A stretch of DNA of 64,000 nucleotides from Mangifera indica (taxonomy: Eukaryota; Streptophyta; Magnoliopsida; Sapindales; Anacardiaceae). Every line of letters begins with the position of its first letter. Position 1 is the stretch's first letter. The translations under genes were made by a program, and so were the position numbers. The stretch lies in assembly GCF_011075055.1 (NCBI RefSeq), contig NC_058146.1, positions 6,076,001 through 6,140,000 on the forward strand, in the 5' to 3' direction. Of this stretch, positions 22,996 to 35,900 are shown one piece after another. Below the pieces are notes generated by a model. It saw nothing but the letters and a program-made list of their open reading frames with translations. It had not been told where the DNA came from and ran no database searches.

Positions 22996-23184
22996 ATGGT
23001 ATTGTGGTCGTATCCGCCGACGCCGAAGCAATTAGCGACGACTGCCGTACTCTTCATCACTGGTGCTTCACTCTTTGGCGCCGGAGCTTACCTCTCATTC
23101 CTCAACATAGCTCCACAACAAGCTCGTGCCAAAGCTCGTAGAGACTTCATCAAAGATCGCCTTAGAAAGCGTCTAGATGACTAG
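22996..23184 (+). CDS. Conserved-looking 62-residue single-pass membrane mini-protein
   Basis: One exon encodes 62 residues from ATG at 22996; an in-frame ATG seven codons upstream (22975) is possible but gives a less natural start. The chain starts MVLWSYPPTPKQLA, then has one hydrophobic helix at about residues 14-34 (TTAVLFITGASLFGAGAYLSFLNI), then a strongly basic tail rich in Arg, Lys and Asp (RAKARRDFIKDRLRKRLDD). The local base composition rises well above the flanks and the codons look coding. This is the layout of small tail-exposed organelle membrane proteins. By order between TBL and golgin/NGAL genes it takes the place of At5g06240 (EMB2735, embryo-defective) in Arabidopsis; that identification is from memory of the map, not from alignment. 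Function unknown. Confidence 0.75.
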   Translation: MVLWSYPPTPKQLATTAVLFITGASLFGAGAYLSFLNIAPQQARAKARRDFIKDRLRKRLDD

Positions 23185-25432
23185 CAACACCAATCCCTAA
23201 TTTCTGGTTCTTCTCTTTTGAATTGTGTCAATTCGCGACTGAAAAATGAATTTGTTTATGTTGGAAAGTTTATGTAAAAGAATATAAGCTAATTGTTTGT
23301 TATTTTAAATTTCTGATTAGCGAAGATTTTTACCCAAATTTTAGCAGAAAATTAGGTTTGATTACTTTTGGTTTGTGTAATTATAACGATATCTTGAATT
23401 TTCTATATTGGTGAAATTTATATTGAAAGTTTTGGGCTTGTAATTGTCTCTTATTAATATGAATCCAATTGTAGTTTCTTTGTTAGTATTAATTTTTATT
23501 TTTATTTATATATATATAACACTGCAGTCTTTAAAATAATGTGGCATTTATATATTTAGAAAATTTATTTATGAGAATCTTAACTGTTGATCAAGTTCTA
23601 CTTTTTTATGTTCTAATAAATGGTTAGGGGATGTGGAAGTTAGTTGAGGAACTATGAATTTTATATGTGCTTGTGAGTTGTGAAATTTGGTTTGTGAGTC
23701 TGGTTTGTTCATGATTGTAAGCATTGATATATTCATTATAGTGAGAGAATTTGGGATTCGTTTGGAAGTCTAGCAACAATTAGTTTGGAGATGGACTAAT
23801 TTGCTCATGAAGGCGATCGTAGATGAATATAGCCATTTTGTGTTTGACTGGGGTCAATTATGGGTAAAGAACTAATGAAAATGAATGTTGAGGCAGGATT
23901 AATTCAATTGGTAGGATTCATTTGTAGCATGCTTTATTTGGATTATATAGTAAAATAGGAATCATAAAATTCCGTCCTTGATTAATTTTGATACTGACTG
24001 GTAACATATGACAGATCTCTAAAACAGAAACTTGAAAACTTTATTTTTGATGACCATGTTCTACTGATTAGCTTGTGACTAGATCGGCTTGTGGAGCTGA
24101 TGCCTTTATGTCCCACTTGTTATTTAATTAATATTCCTTGTTTTGGATTTGCCTGGTAAAACCCCGATCTTGAGAAACTGGAGCACCAATAGAATGCTCT
24201 AAAAGTGATGAGTCTATCTAGTTTTTAGCAAAGAGAACTTAGAAGAGGTGACTTTTTCTTTTCACATAGTCTTGTTTGAGGAAAGAGCTTTCCACAATTA
24301 TTTTCACAGCTATTTTTAAGTGAGATGTATTCTTCAGAGGCATGGGGCCTTGGTTTCTTTATGCACTTTAACTAGGAGAAAGGAAAGACACCATTGATGG
24401 TGTCGTTGCTGCAAGTAACTGGTCAATAGTCCTAGAATCTTTGTAGTAAGTTCTGAATTTTCTAAGGCTTCGATCTTTGAAATTTTAGACTCCACAGTGG
24501 AAGATAATTTCCTTTCAATTGTGCAGTCTGTACTCCTTATAGCTTCAGAAGAACCAGAAAGGGAGTGTTTTTTATTCCTCTTAATTACCTTATGTGTAAT
24601 GGAATTAGTTCTGATGTAGCAGAATAGTTCATATTTTTGCTCTAAATCATATGTAAAGTTTAGCACATACTTCATATATACATCTATCATGCTACTTTTC
24701 CTGTTTCATTTTGCTTTCTATGCAGTACATGAAGAGAGAAGTAAGTTTGATAATATTCAAAACTTTTCCATTTCTGTTGGTAAGATATAGAACTTCTCTG
24801 TTCTATTTTGGATTCCATCAAATTGAAATTGTTTACTGTTTTTCTTGGCCGGGTTTAATCAAGCTTTTTTACATCATTTATTTTTCTCCTGCAACTCCAT
24901 CATGGTACCACGGTTCTGTTAACTTCATATGCACCACTTCTAGCTGAAGGGAGCCAGAACAGCTTCATCTTGGCTGAAAATATAAGACTTGCTTACGACT
25001 AGGAGGTTCAATGGATTCAGGGACATTGTCATTGCTAAACTTTGATCTTGTAGAATATATATTTGATATTATATAAGCCTTAACTAACAAAAACAAAGGA
25101 ATGGAAAATCACGCAGGGAATCAACTTAATTACACCTCAGTTATAATAGGAAGTTTTTGTACAGGAGAAGTTTCAACATACTTCCTATAAACACAACATT
25201 TCTAGCCATAATGCAGCAATCGCTGCAACTTCAACTGCTCTAGGTAATGACAAACAAACCATTAATCGAAAAGACAACTCTTAACAGTCTAAATCTTATC
25301 TTTTCCTGTATATGCCATTGACAAGCCCTCATCGCCTTTGAAGAACAGCCATGAATTTGCAGGTATGATTGCAAGTCGAGGGGCTGTGGAAGAATCGTGA
25401 ACAATGTGAATTATCCACGCAGAAGCATGGCC
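23185..25432. other. Intergenic region, no gene recognised
   Basis: It probably includes the 3' untranslated regions of the small gene (left) and of the golgin-like gene (right, about 25100-25432). A 118-codon minus-strand frame at 24334-24690 has no recognisable motif. There is no clear repeat structure. Confidence 0.5.
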
Positions 25433-28150
25433 TCACCATCTGGATTTCCTTGCATTCTGGCCCTCACCTCTGGACTCTGATAGTCTTGATTTCACGAGGC
25501 TCCCTGGCACAATAGGGGGTCGCTCTTGAGCCATGTTGCCTTGATCTCGTGAAGGGCGTGTTGGACTAGCGTATACTCTGGAAGGTCCTAATCTAGAACC
25601 GGACAAAAGTTGGTCCCTAAGACCTTTTGCTGACTTAAACCCATTTAATTCATCTCCATAAACTTGTGCTTGCTTCTCTGCTTCAGCCAGTCTTCCCCAC
25701 TGTAAGTCATCTCCTGAATTTTGGAAACTTTCAGCTTGGATTCCCCAATCAACTCCATCTGATATGCTCCGCTGCAATGAAGTGCTTCTTCTAGGTGCTT
25801 TGCCAGAGGTAGACTTCCTTCCCTTGATTTCATCTTCATCAAATGGAAGCAGTCTTTGATCACAAGTAGCTCCAGGGGGATAAGCCCACTTGTAGCTCTT
25901 GTTATTATTGTCCATATTTAATTCGATGGAATGAAGATCACTTTCAGCCGAGTCTTCTTCACAATCCACTCCATCTTCTACTTCTCCATCATTCTCATTT
26001 TCTTCATTCTGATGCGAACCAAAGCAGGTTCTGCTTAAATAGGCTGCAATCTCCTCATTGGTTGGTTTTGGCTGATTAACAGAAAGACGCCCTTTTTCTT
26101 TTACCTTTTTGGTTCCCATAAAAGCTTCAAGTTGACTCTTCAGTTTATCAACAGCTGCATTTTTGTCTTCGAGCTGATGTTTAGCCTCTGAAAGTTTCAT
26201 TTGTGCTCTCTCTTCGCGCAATACATTAGCTAACTGCATCATTTCCCTTTCCTTTTCAACCTCTTCACGAACTACAGCAGATTCTCTCTTGAGTTCTTCT
26301 ACTTGAGCTTGATCATCACCAATATCTCTGGCCAACTCATCACATACATGTTCAATAGCCACTCTTGCTCTCTTCTCATTGTCAAGTTCTTTCACTGCCT
26401 TAAGAAATGATGCTTTAGTCTCAGCCAGCTCTTTGCCAAGCTTCTTATTCAAGCTTTCAAACCGTCTCCTCAACTTCCTTTCAACCTCAAGTTCCCCTGC
26501 AACGGACTCAATGGCAGCCTCAACCACTTCCTGCTCTTTGTCTTTCCATGCTGCCTTTTCTTCAGCAAAACACTTCATCAGATAGTTGATCTCATTCTGG
26601 TCTGAGCGCTGTTCTTGGATAACCTGATTGACTTGCAAGCGCGCTCTCTCAAGTTCGGCATGTAAGGCTGAGACAAGGGACATGCTAGAAGATGGCCGAT
26701 CTTCTTGACCCCACATGCGGTTAATAATTTTGAGTAGCTCTTTAGATGTTGTCAAGGCATTGCTAACATCCTTCAAACGGCTCTTAACTCCAACGGTTGA
26801 GCCACCAGGAGTCTGGGGTCGAGATCTTGTCTCAATCTGCTTCATCAAATAAAGAGATTAGAACACTTCTCCATTCAAAAGTTTAAACTGTAAAATCTAA
26901 GTTCCATTCTTGTAAAAATAACATTCAACAACCTAAAAGATCCTCCTTTTAAAGACTGAGTTAGAAACTTCAGTTGGCTTACCTCCATTAAACTGGCATT
27001 GCTAACAGAATCCACAGCTCTTCCATTGTGTTCCATTAACCTAAGCATTTGTGAAATGGACGACCCTCTTCTGTGCCGACTTCCTGTTCCAGATCGATCC
27101 ATCCTCTACAAAAACAATTAAATATAACACAAAGCGTCAATAATTTCACTCCAAAACTCCATTGACAACAATAACACACATAATTCTATTGCATCCCATC
27201 AAATCGTGACAAGCCCCAGCAGCTCCAATTCCAACCATTTGATTGATTTTATCTCACTTAAATCATCAACTTAAACAACCACACAATCTATTCATACTAT
27301 AGCCAAAAAAAAAAAAAACCCACATATTTAGATCCAAGAAATCATTGGTAATCTATCAACACTCCAATAGAAAACAAGACTCTAATAAGCACAGAATTGC
27401 CATCTCTATCACACATCAGAAGCAATGAATTATTTTATTTGTTGTCAACATCAAGGATTGGAGTCTGAGATTAAAAAATTTTTAAAAACAGTTTGTCATT
27501 TTGCAAAAATCGAACCACCCCATCAAATCTTCACTAAAATTCACAATCAAATCACAATGAAAATTAAACTACCTTCTCATCAACATCATCAAGTACTAGG
27601 AAAAAAAAAAAAAGAGAGAACTTTAAAATGCCCACCGAACAAAACCAAAATTTGAAAGTAAACCCACCTCAGAAACCGGACTATGAGAAGGATCCGACAA
27701 ATGCGGAGGCAAAGAGCCCGAATGCAAAGATCTCGCCGCCGCCGCCCTTTCTCTCTCTCTCGCTCTCGCCTCTCTTCTCAATCTCCTCTCATCAAACTCA
27801 CCGCCACCACTCTCTTTAACTTTTGGTGACGGCATCTCGTTCATTTCCCACAAAGTAGCCGCCAATTTCCTCGCCGAAACCGGCTGCTGCAACTGTTGCT
27901 TACTTTTCCCGCCGCCGCCACTTTCACTGTGCAAGTCCACCGCACGTAATGCGGCCGCGGAAGATGGCGTCCGCATAAGCCTCCATGTGGGTACCGGCGT
28001 ACTGGATCCCCCCCTTTTCCCAATGAGAATCGCGCGCTTAAACCGATAGTTCTGAATAATTGACGACGAAGCCGAAGAAGGCGAAGGTGAACAGGCACGT
28101 TTTCGGATTTTCCCAGGAAGAAAATTAGTGTTGTTTTGTCTTAACATCAT
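25433..28150 (-). CDS. Golgin/USO1-like coiled-coil protein (At3g11590/At5g41620 family)
   Basis: Three exons (28150-27668, 27105-26983, 26839-25433; the last may start three bases later) encode about 670 residues, all in phase 0. Residues 1-161 are basic and Ser/Pro-rich with VSARKLAATLWEMNEMPSP. Exon 2 is a short conserved linker (MDRSGTGSRHRRGSSISQML). Exon 3 opens with the family signature GVKSRLKDVSNALTTSKELL and KIINRMWGQED, then a long charged coiled coil at about residues 255-440 (heptads rich in Glu, Lys, Leu, with EEKAAWKDKEQEVVEAAIES), an acidic region, and a low-complexity Ser/Arg tail ending in ARKSRW. Relatives are annotated as golgin-like or USO1-like, and this family includes partners of BRANCHLESS TRICHOME; a cytoskeletal or trafficking scaffold role is inferred. 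Exon 1 is repeated in copy A. It reads divergently from the S28 gene. Confidence 0.93.
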
Positions 28151-31100
28151 TAAAACTTAGATCTGAAAGGCAAGCTTAACATGAAGAAGAAAGAGAGTAG
28201 CAAAATCACCGAGGGGAAATGAAAAGAGCGTGAGGAGATCAACAAAGGGTGAAGGGGACAAGAAGAAGTGAGAAATTTGAGGTGAATGGAGAGGCGTTTG
28301 ATTGCTTCCACTAGTTACAGACTTTACAAACTTTGATTCTTTTTTTTTTTTTTGAAAAGAAAAGAGGAAAGAGAAGGACGAGAGAGAAAACAGAGATGGT
28401 GGAGATCAGTGAGATTAACACGTGTTATTTTTTAATTTGCTGATGTGTTCAAAAGCATGGATTTGATTATGATTGATGTTTGGTGTTCATCATACTTATG
28501 GCCCCTTCCCTTTGGGGATATTTTCAAATTGAAATAAAGAAGTACAGTAATTTAAAATTATTAAATTATATAATAATATATATAAATATATATTTATGTA
28601 TTTAAAATAAATATATATAATTTTATTAATTTTGGGTAATTTAGTTTAACAATCTACTCCTCTTGCCAAAAATAGGCATGCAGCCAACTGCCAACCACCA
28701 ACAGCCTCAGTGTTTGGTGCCTCTTGGCAAACAATAACCAGAGTTCTGTCAGCACAATTAGACATGACAAATGGGATGGGCTGGTTATCTCCGATCTTAA
28801 GCACGAAAACATAGTTTAACTCAAAAGGATATGGCTGATATTATAATGAGTTGTGTCAGTCAGACCTGTGGCTTTTTAAGGGCTGGTCTTGCGCCTGCAC
28901 ATTGGGCCATGGGTTCGCTAGATTTATTATTATTTACATAATTATTAAAAAATTAATTTAATAATAATTATAATATAAAAGTTATATTTTTAATTAAAAT
29001 TCCCACAACCTGACCCTACATAGGTATGGTCAGGTTGTGGGTTTTATATATTTTTCAAGCCAATGTGCCTTGAATATTTGTAACTTGTATAGACCTTAAA
29101 CTCGATCTAATCCATTGACATCTTTAGTTGCAATACTCGATTAATAACAAGTGTTGTTTAGACACAAGAGTCTCGTGAGTTCACCCTGTGAGCTTCTCAT
29201 TCAACTTATTTTCAAACACAATAAGATTATGTATATATATTTTGAGTATATAAATAAATATATATTTAATTTATATTATCAAGTGATCAATAAATTTAAA
29301 TTAAAACTAAAATAATATATAATTATATAATGATAAATATTAAATATGTATTTATTTATGTATTCAAAATATATAAACATAATATTACTCTTTTAATAGT
29401 TTAAAAAAGGTTTGGGTTTAAGATTGTCAATGGTCTTATAACATCAAACTTTAGTATAATTTGATGATGGAGTTGATTAGCCTATGGAAAATAACAATCC
29501 AACATAGTAAAAAAAATAAAATTACCATCTGTGTCAGTGCCACTAGACTTGAAAATATATTAAACAAATTAGTCTTAGAGCTATGGCATCACAAAATCAC
29601 CTCTAATCATTAACTTGAAACAATGTCAAAAATAAGATTGTTTGAGCTTAATGTTCTCTAGCTTTGATCTAAAAACTACAAAATCTACCAACCAATTTCT
29701 CACCTTCACCTATACAAAACCATTCAACAAACAAAAAGGTTTAAGGATTTAGTTTTTCATAGGTTTAGGGTTGAACTCAAATCAAGTTTTTTCAAATTCA
29801 AAAAAGAGTTTGGTTAAAACAAACTCGAGATTAAATTCAAGTTTGAGAGTTAAATATTTTTAAACTCAATCTTTAAGGATGTACGAATTTTCACACTTAC
29901 AAAATTGAACAATATGAATAAATCAATGAAAACAATATTATTTTGATCAGTACGTATAAAATGATATTATTTTACCCCGTTATAGTTTTTTTTTTTTTTT
30001 CAGTGTAACCCAAGATTTTATTGTTTGAAATGAATCATAAATCTTAGGTTTAAATATAGAAGGATACCCATAAATACACAACATCAAATAGTTTCTTCTT
30101 ACCAAACTAATTTAAATAAATGTGAATCATACTCAATTGCACAAAAGTTATGGGGCATAACTGTTTTAAAGCTCAAAACAATAAAACCTACTAAATAAAA
30201 CACCAACATCCTTGGGTACATCAACATTAATTATTCATAAATCCTGTAAAAAAGATAGTAAAAATTTTAAATGAAATTAAAGGAGATTTGGTTCAACCAC
30301 CTTGAGGTAGCTCTTGGCAAAATTAATTAAAAGCCAAAAGACTAATTCCCACCCAAGGATTGTTGAAATGATAATTTTTATCTTTTAAGTTTTAAAAAAC
30401 CAAATTTCCGCCTGTCATCTACTTTTGTTATTAAATTCATTAAGTAAAAAAGCAAGAAAGTCATTTTGTATAAATATTTCCATTTTATTTTTCTTTTCAA
30501 AATGACATATGTTTAGGGGTGAATCACAATTTTTAAAAATGTTTGAGGTGTTAATAAAAATTTTCAAGAGGTTTTTAGAAATTTTAGGGGTGCTTGAGAT
30601 TTTTAAAATTTTACTATGCCCTTTAGCAGTTTCAAAAATGACTATTATACCCCTAAAAACAATCAAAATGTAATATTTAAGGTTGGCTAGAGGTTTTTAT
30701 TTTTTAAAGGGTTTAATATATTAGTTTTAAACTAGTAAGGATGTATTGGTAATTTGATATTTATATTAATTATTAATGATATTTTTGTAATTTCAATAAA
30801 AATGTAAAAATTTCATTCTATAAAAACCAAACAAAATTTATTATCAAAAGTAAATGGTCGTTACTAAACTCAAGATTTACCTATTCAGTATGATTGATTC
30901 GACCTAAAAAAGATAGTCTAACTCTAATAGAATCATTTTTTACAAAAAAAAATGAAACTCAAATAGCAAAAATTTATAATTTTATAAAACTATGGTTGGA
31001 AAGTTGTGATTCAAAAATATATTAATTAATATTTATGGCTTATTTGTATGGTTCAACAATATTTATGTGCTTAATAAACAATCACATGTAGGGATTATGA

Positions 31101-32979
31101 TAATGAGTTAATGAGGGTTGATTGAATTAGATTATGACATGTGTTCCTCAAAAGCTTATACAATATTAAATCTTTTTAAAAATAAAATTTGGCACCTCTT
31201 TTAGGGTTTTACTAAATTACAAGTAAATTTGGTTTTGAAGTTCATTAGAAGTTATCCTGTAAGCTTAAGTAGTTTTACCTATCTACCATTTCTATATTGT
31301 AAGATGGGTTCTATTTATCTATTAATCTTTATAATATCAAATTAAGAAATAAATAAATATCCAATAAATTTACATTGATAGTTCAAAGAAAAAATAATTA
31401 ATAATAATAATAATAATTGTATAAATTTATTTATATAATCTGATATGATAATATCTGATTGTATGATTTTAAAGTGAGAAAAAAAAAAAAACAATTATGT
31501 CATCTAATTATAAACTACTATCTTAATTTGTATATATAAATTTGTATAATTTATTTATACACTACTTATTTGTCTCAACTTGAATTAAATATGGTTGATG
31601 AAAAAATTCAATTGTATGATACTCAAATTTTTACCCAATAAACAATTATGATAATTTAAATCGTCCTAATAACATTAGACACACGTGTGGGATATATTAA
31701 ATGTAAAGTGGAAATGACGCTTTTTTAACGTGTCATGAACATAGTTCTTGATTGTCACATGTCATTCATCTACGTGGAAAAGTGAATAATTTCTAGAATC
31801 CTACTCACACTTTAAAAATTAAGGGCAATTATATATGATTAAATTTATCCTTGGCAAAATATACGAGATCTACATTAGAAAAGCGTTTAGCCATTGCATA
31901 ATTAACAACTAGTTATATGAATAGTGACTAGATATATACCAATTATATGTTAGGTGATTTCAAATACAAGTAGAAGCTCGTGTCTTAAAGTAGTTAGAAG
32001 AGTGGGTCTTGATAATTCTAATTGCTTTGTTTCCATAATCTCGTTGACGTGCTATTTATATCTCATATTTTTGTGGAATAACCTTCAACCTTCATTGCTT
32101 TTCTTTATAAAATATCAATTATCTCCTATCTTTTAAGATGACACTATAACAAATGTTCTTAGAAACTAATTTGATTATACATCTTGATTTAAAGTACTAA
32201 AATTTAGGTAGATCTTTTCATGTAATTACACGTTTATCATTTTCTCTTGCTTTATAAATACAAGACCGTACAAAGGAAAAATGACAACATTTTTGTATTT
32301 CAAACAATTATCCTGTTGAATTTTCTTAAAAAAATAATATAATAGTTGACGTAGACTTCCGATCAATAAACTAAATTACTTTAAAAATCTCATTTTATTA
32401 AATATTATTTTCATAAAATTACATCTCTAATTCTATGTACTTCTTATTGGAGGAATTTTCACCACCAACAACCAAGTTATTTAGCTCTCAACTGTTTTGC
32501 AAGATTACAATGAAATAATGAATAATTATTGTAACCAGAATTTCTTTATATTCTTCCTTGGGGATCATTTAGTATTAAACCTGGTCACTTTGTTCTAAAA
32601 GTATTAAAACTATTTTTATATTTATCAAAATCATCCTAATAATATAAAATATCCCCGTTGAAAATAGAGATATCCATAAGTCGAGCCATTTTTGGTGTAA
32701 CAAATTGGCTCATGTATGAGTCAGCCCAAAGCCACAGGGCATTTCAATAAGGAATTTTCACCCATTCAATATAATATAGTAATATTCTAAAAAAAAAAAA
32801 AAGTTATGATATCACCCACTTGCTCCAAGGTCAAGAACAGTACAAGGAATTTTTTTAGCCTTTTACTAGGTCCCCATCTCATCATTTTCGCCTTTAGCCC
32901 ACCTTCCTCAGCTTTACACTTCCACATTCTTTTTAATTTGTTCTCTCTCACTCACTCTTCCAAAATCATTTCTTCAACA
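28151..32979. other. Divergent intergenic region, copy B
   Basis: A 4.8-kb AT-rich spacer carries the control regions of both the golgin-like gene (left) and the S28 gene (right). It holds the hairpin at 29002-29041, AT palindromes (about 28555-28625, 29225-29395) and poly-A/T tracts. No gene is supported. A frame at 32806 runs in phase into the S28 start but codes for an unlikely leader. Confidence 0.65.
29002..29041. repeat. Perfect 14-bp inverted repeat (copy B)
   Basis: Arms at 29002-29015 and 29028-29041 are exact reverse complements around a 12-base loop, identical to the hairpin at 1337-1376. Confidence 0.85.
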
Positions 32980-35900
32980 ATGGAGGTCGCCTTTTTGCTT
33001 TTGCTGTTTTCTCTCTTTTCTTTATCCTCCTCAGAAGCCAAAGTAATTCCCAGGTTTCCTTCAAAGCTTTCAGCTTCTGATTCTGCAAATACAAATCATC
33101 AGCCTTTCAAAACAAAATACTTCACTCAGATACTCGACCACTTTAATTTCAATCCCCAAAGTTACCAAACTTTCCAGCAAAAATACTTAATCAACGACTC
33201 CTTCTGGGGCGGCGCCACCAACAATTCTCCAATCTTTGTTTACACCGGCAATGAAGGAGACATTAACTGGTTCGCTCAGAACACTGGCTTCATGTTCGAC
33301 ATAGCTCCTCATTTTAAAGCCCTTCTTGTTTTTCTTGAGGTGACTCTTCTTCTTCATTTCTAAATGTAGATCCGTACAAATGTATATATGTTTGGTTGCC
33401 AAGAAAATTTTGCAAATTGCAGCACGGGTTTTATGGAAAATCTATTCCGTTTGGAGGTGATAAAAAGATTGCTTATAGCAATTCAAGCACGCTCGGATAT
33501 TTAAGTTCGACACAGGCGTTGGCGGATTATGCAACTTTGATTATCGATTTGAAGAAGAATTTGTCTGCAACTGAGTCTCCTGTGGTGGTTTTTGGAGGTT
33601 CCTATGGAGGAAGTATGATTCTTACTACTTACATTATTTAATACATGAATGATTAACATTTTCCCAGCTAAAGGTTGTCCTGCAATCTATATGTATATAT
33701 GATTCCCGATCTGTGAAATCAGTATTAAAATGGAAATGATTTGGCATGGCAGTGCTGGCAGCGTGGTTTAGGCTGAAATATCCTCATGTAGCCATTGGAG
33801 CATTGGCGTCTTCTGCTCCAATCCTCAGCTTCGAAAACATAATTTCCCCATATAGTTTCAATCGCATTATCACCAGAGACTTCAGGGTATCTTTCTTTCT
33901 CTTTCTTTGGACCTGTTGTCACCATTTTTATTCCCTTTATCCATGCTTCATGACTTTATTGATGTGATTGTAGATAAGGTTTTTTTCTTCTGGTATATAC
34001 ATATCTTCATTTAGATATTTGCAGGGAGATTTTTTTCTGGAAATTGAATTGAAATCAATTACTTTCTATCTTCGAAATGGACCTCTAAATACTATTAAAG
34101 TAGATGATTTAGATAATATTTTATTATAAAAATTAAAAAATTATCTTAAAATAAATTATTTAAAAAATTATTAAAAATAAATAATTATCATATTTTGATA
34201 AAAATAAATATGTAATTAAAAGTAATAAAAAAATATTAATAAATTAATTTATTTAAATATCCTTAAAATAATTATTTTAAAATATTTTTATATTATTTAT
34301 TATATTAATTGAAAACAAGTTTATTTTTATCTTAAAAAATTAATAAATAAAAATAAAGTTATCTTGATAATATTTTAATGTTTAAGATAAAGTTAGTAAT
34401 TAGATTACTGACTATATTATTTGTTGTATTACTATTAATAATAAAATACTATTATAATATTTTATTATTAATATATCAAATAAAGTAATAATATAAATAA
34501 TAAAAGTTAAATTACTAGAATAATTTTTATTGATTAGAACTAAACTACCTCTTTACGTGAACAGAAGAGGATCCAAGGTGGTAAAGAGATTTCCTAACTT
34601 GTCTAATTTTATTTGCATGTGAAAAATAAATAAATCAGAGTGAAAGCGAAAATTGTTACAAAGTGATAAAAGGATCGTGGCAGAAGATTGAAGAGAAAGC
34701 AAGGCAACATGGAGGTCTTGAAGAACTCAGAAAATCTTTTAGAATATGCAAGTAAGATCAGGAACACTTATCAATAGATAAATAAATTATTAAATGATAT
34801 ATAAATATATCTAATAATTTAATTATTTATAATTGCAGAAATTATATCAATGTTGATGCCCTGGAAAGTTGGCTTTCTACGGCTTATATTTACACAGCAA
34901 TGACAGATTATCCAACACCTTCCAATTTTCTCAGCCCCTTGCCAGCTTATCCAGTAAAGCAGGTTTTTTAAAAAATTTATTTTGATTAAAATTTGTAGAT
35001 TTTTTAATATTGGATAATTAATATCAATGTCAAAGCAAGAAGAAAGAGTGTTGACCTTTGACTACGATGGATGCAGATGTGTAAAGCAATCGATGATCGG
35101 ACGGCTGGAAATGACATGTTTGCCAAGTTGTACGGTGCACTGAACATATACTACAATTACAGTGGAAGTTCCACGTGTTTTAATCTGGACGATGATTCTG
35201 ATCCTCACGGCCTTGGAGAATGGTCTTGGCAGGTAAAATATTAAAAATATAATTTTATGGACACATAAAAACATTTAGTTTGATTTACACACTATAATTA
35301 CAAATAGGATATAAGATATAAGATATATCATATTTTTTATTAGTTTAAAAAATTAGTAATTATTATTCATGATTAAGTTTTAAAAAAATTATTTTTTTTC
35401 TAAAATACCAATATAAAATATGATCATTTTTTTATAAATAATGACTGTATAATGGATGAAGACATTATTTTATAAAAGATGATATTTTCTTATCTGATTT
35501 GGATGACACTCCATCATCCAATGAAAGATGATGTTCGTTAGTTAATAAAGTTTGAGGCTTTCAACCATTTAGAGATTTAAAGAGAAAAAACTTATTTTTT
35601 AAAATTGAAATTTGGAGATAAAGGTTGAATTTTTTAAATTTAAAAGAAAAAATAGATAAAATTATGTATTTTTAATATTATTATAAAATAATAATTTTAT
35701 TATTATATTTAATGATAATTAAATAATAGTTGATTGTTTAAATTTTTTTTAGGTTGTAAGTTCACTTTTGAGATTTACTTAACCCTAATATAGAAAAATA
35801 GCCCTTTGGCTGCAATTCTGGGTTTTAGCCTTCTAATACTTACAACCACGTGGCATCTGCCCACGTAACTATTAATCTTTACTAACTAATTCAATTTATT

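Larger units (their letters stand above)
27665..35384 (+). repeat. 7.7-kb direct duplicate, copy B (partner 1-7708)
   Basis: Same content as copy A: golgin-like exon 1, divergent intergenic DNA and S28 exons 1-6. This copy is continuous with intact sequence on both sides, and its S28 frame is open throughout, so it is the better version for annotation. Confidence 0.95.

Noticed and set aside
24334..24690. 118-codon minus-strand frame
   Set aside because: No motif, no supporting splice structure, and composition like the surrounding spacer.
32806..32979. In-frame upstream extension of the S28 gene (and its copy at 5137-5310)
   Set aside because: It would add 58 residues before a typical signal peptide; the start at 32980 fits secretion and family length, and the extension lies in a plausible 5' leader.
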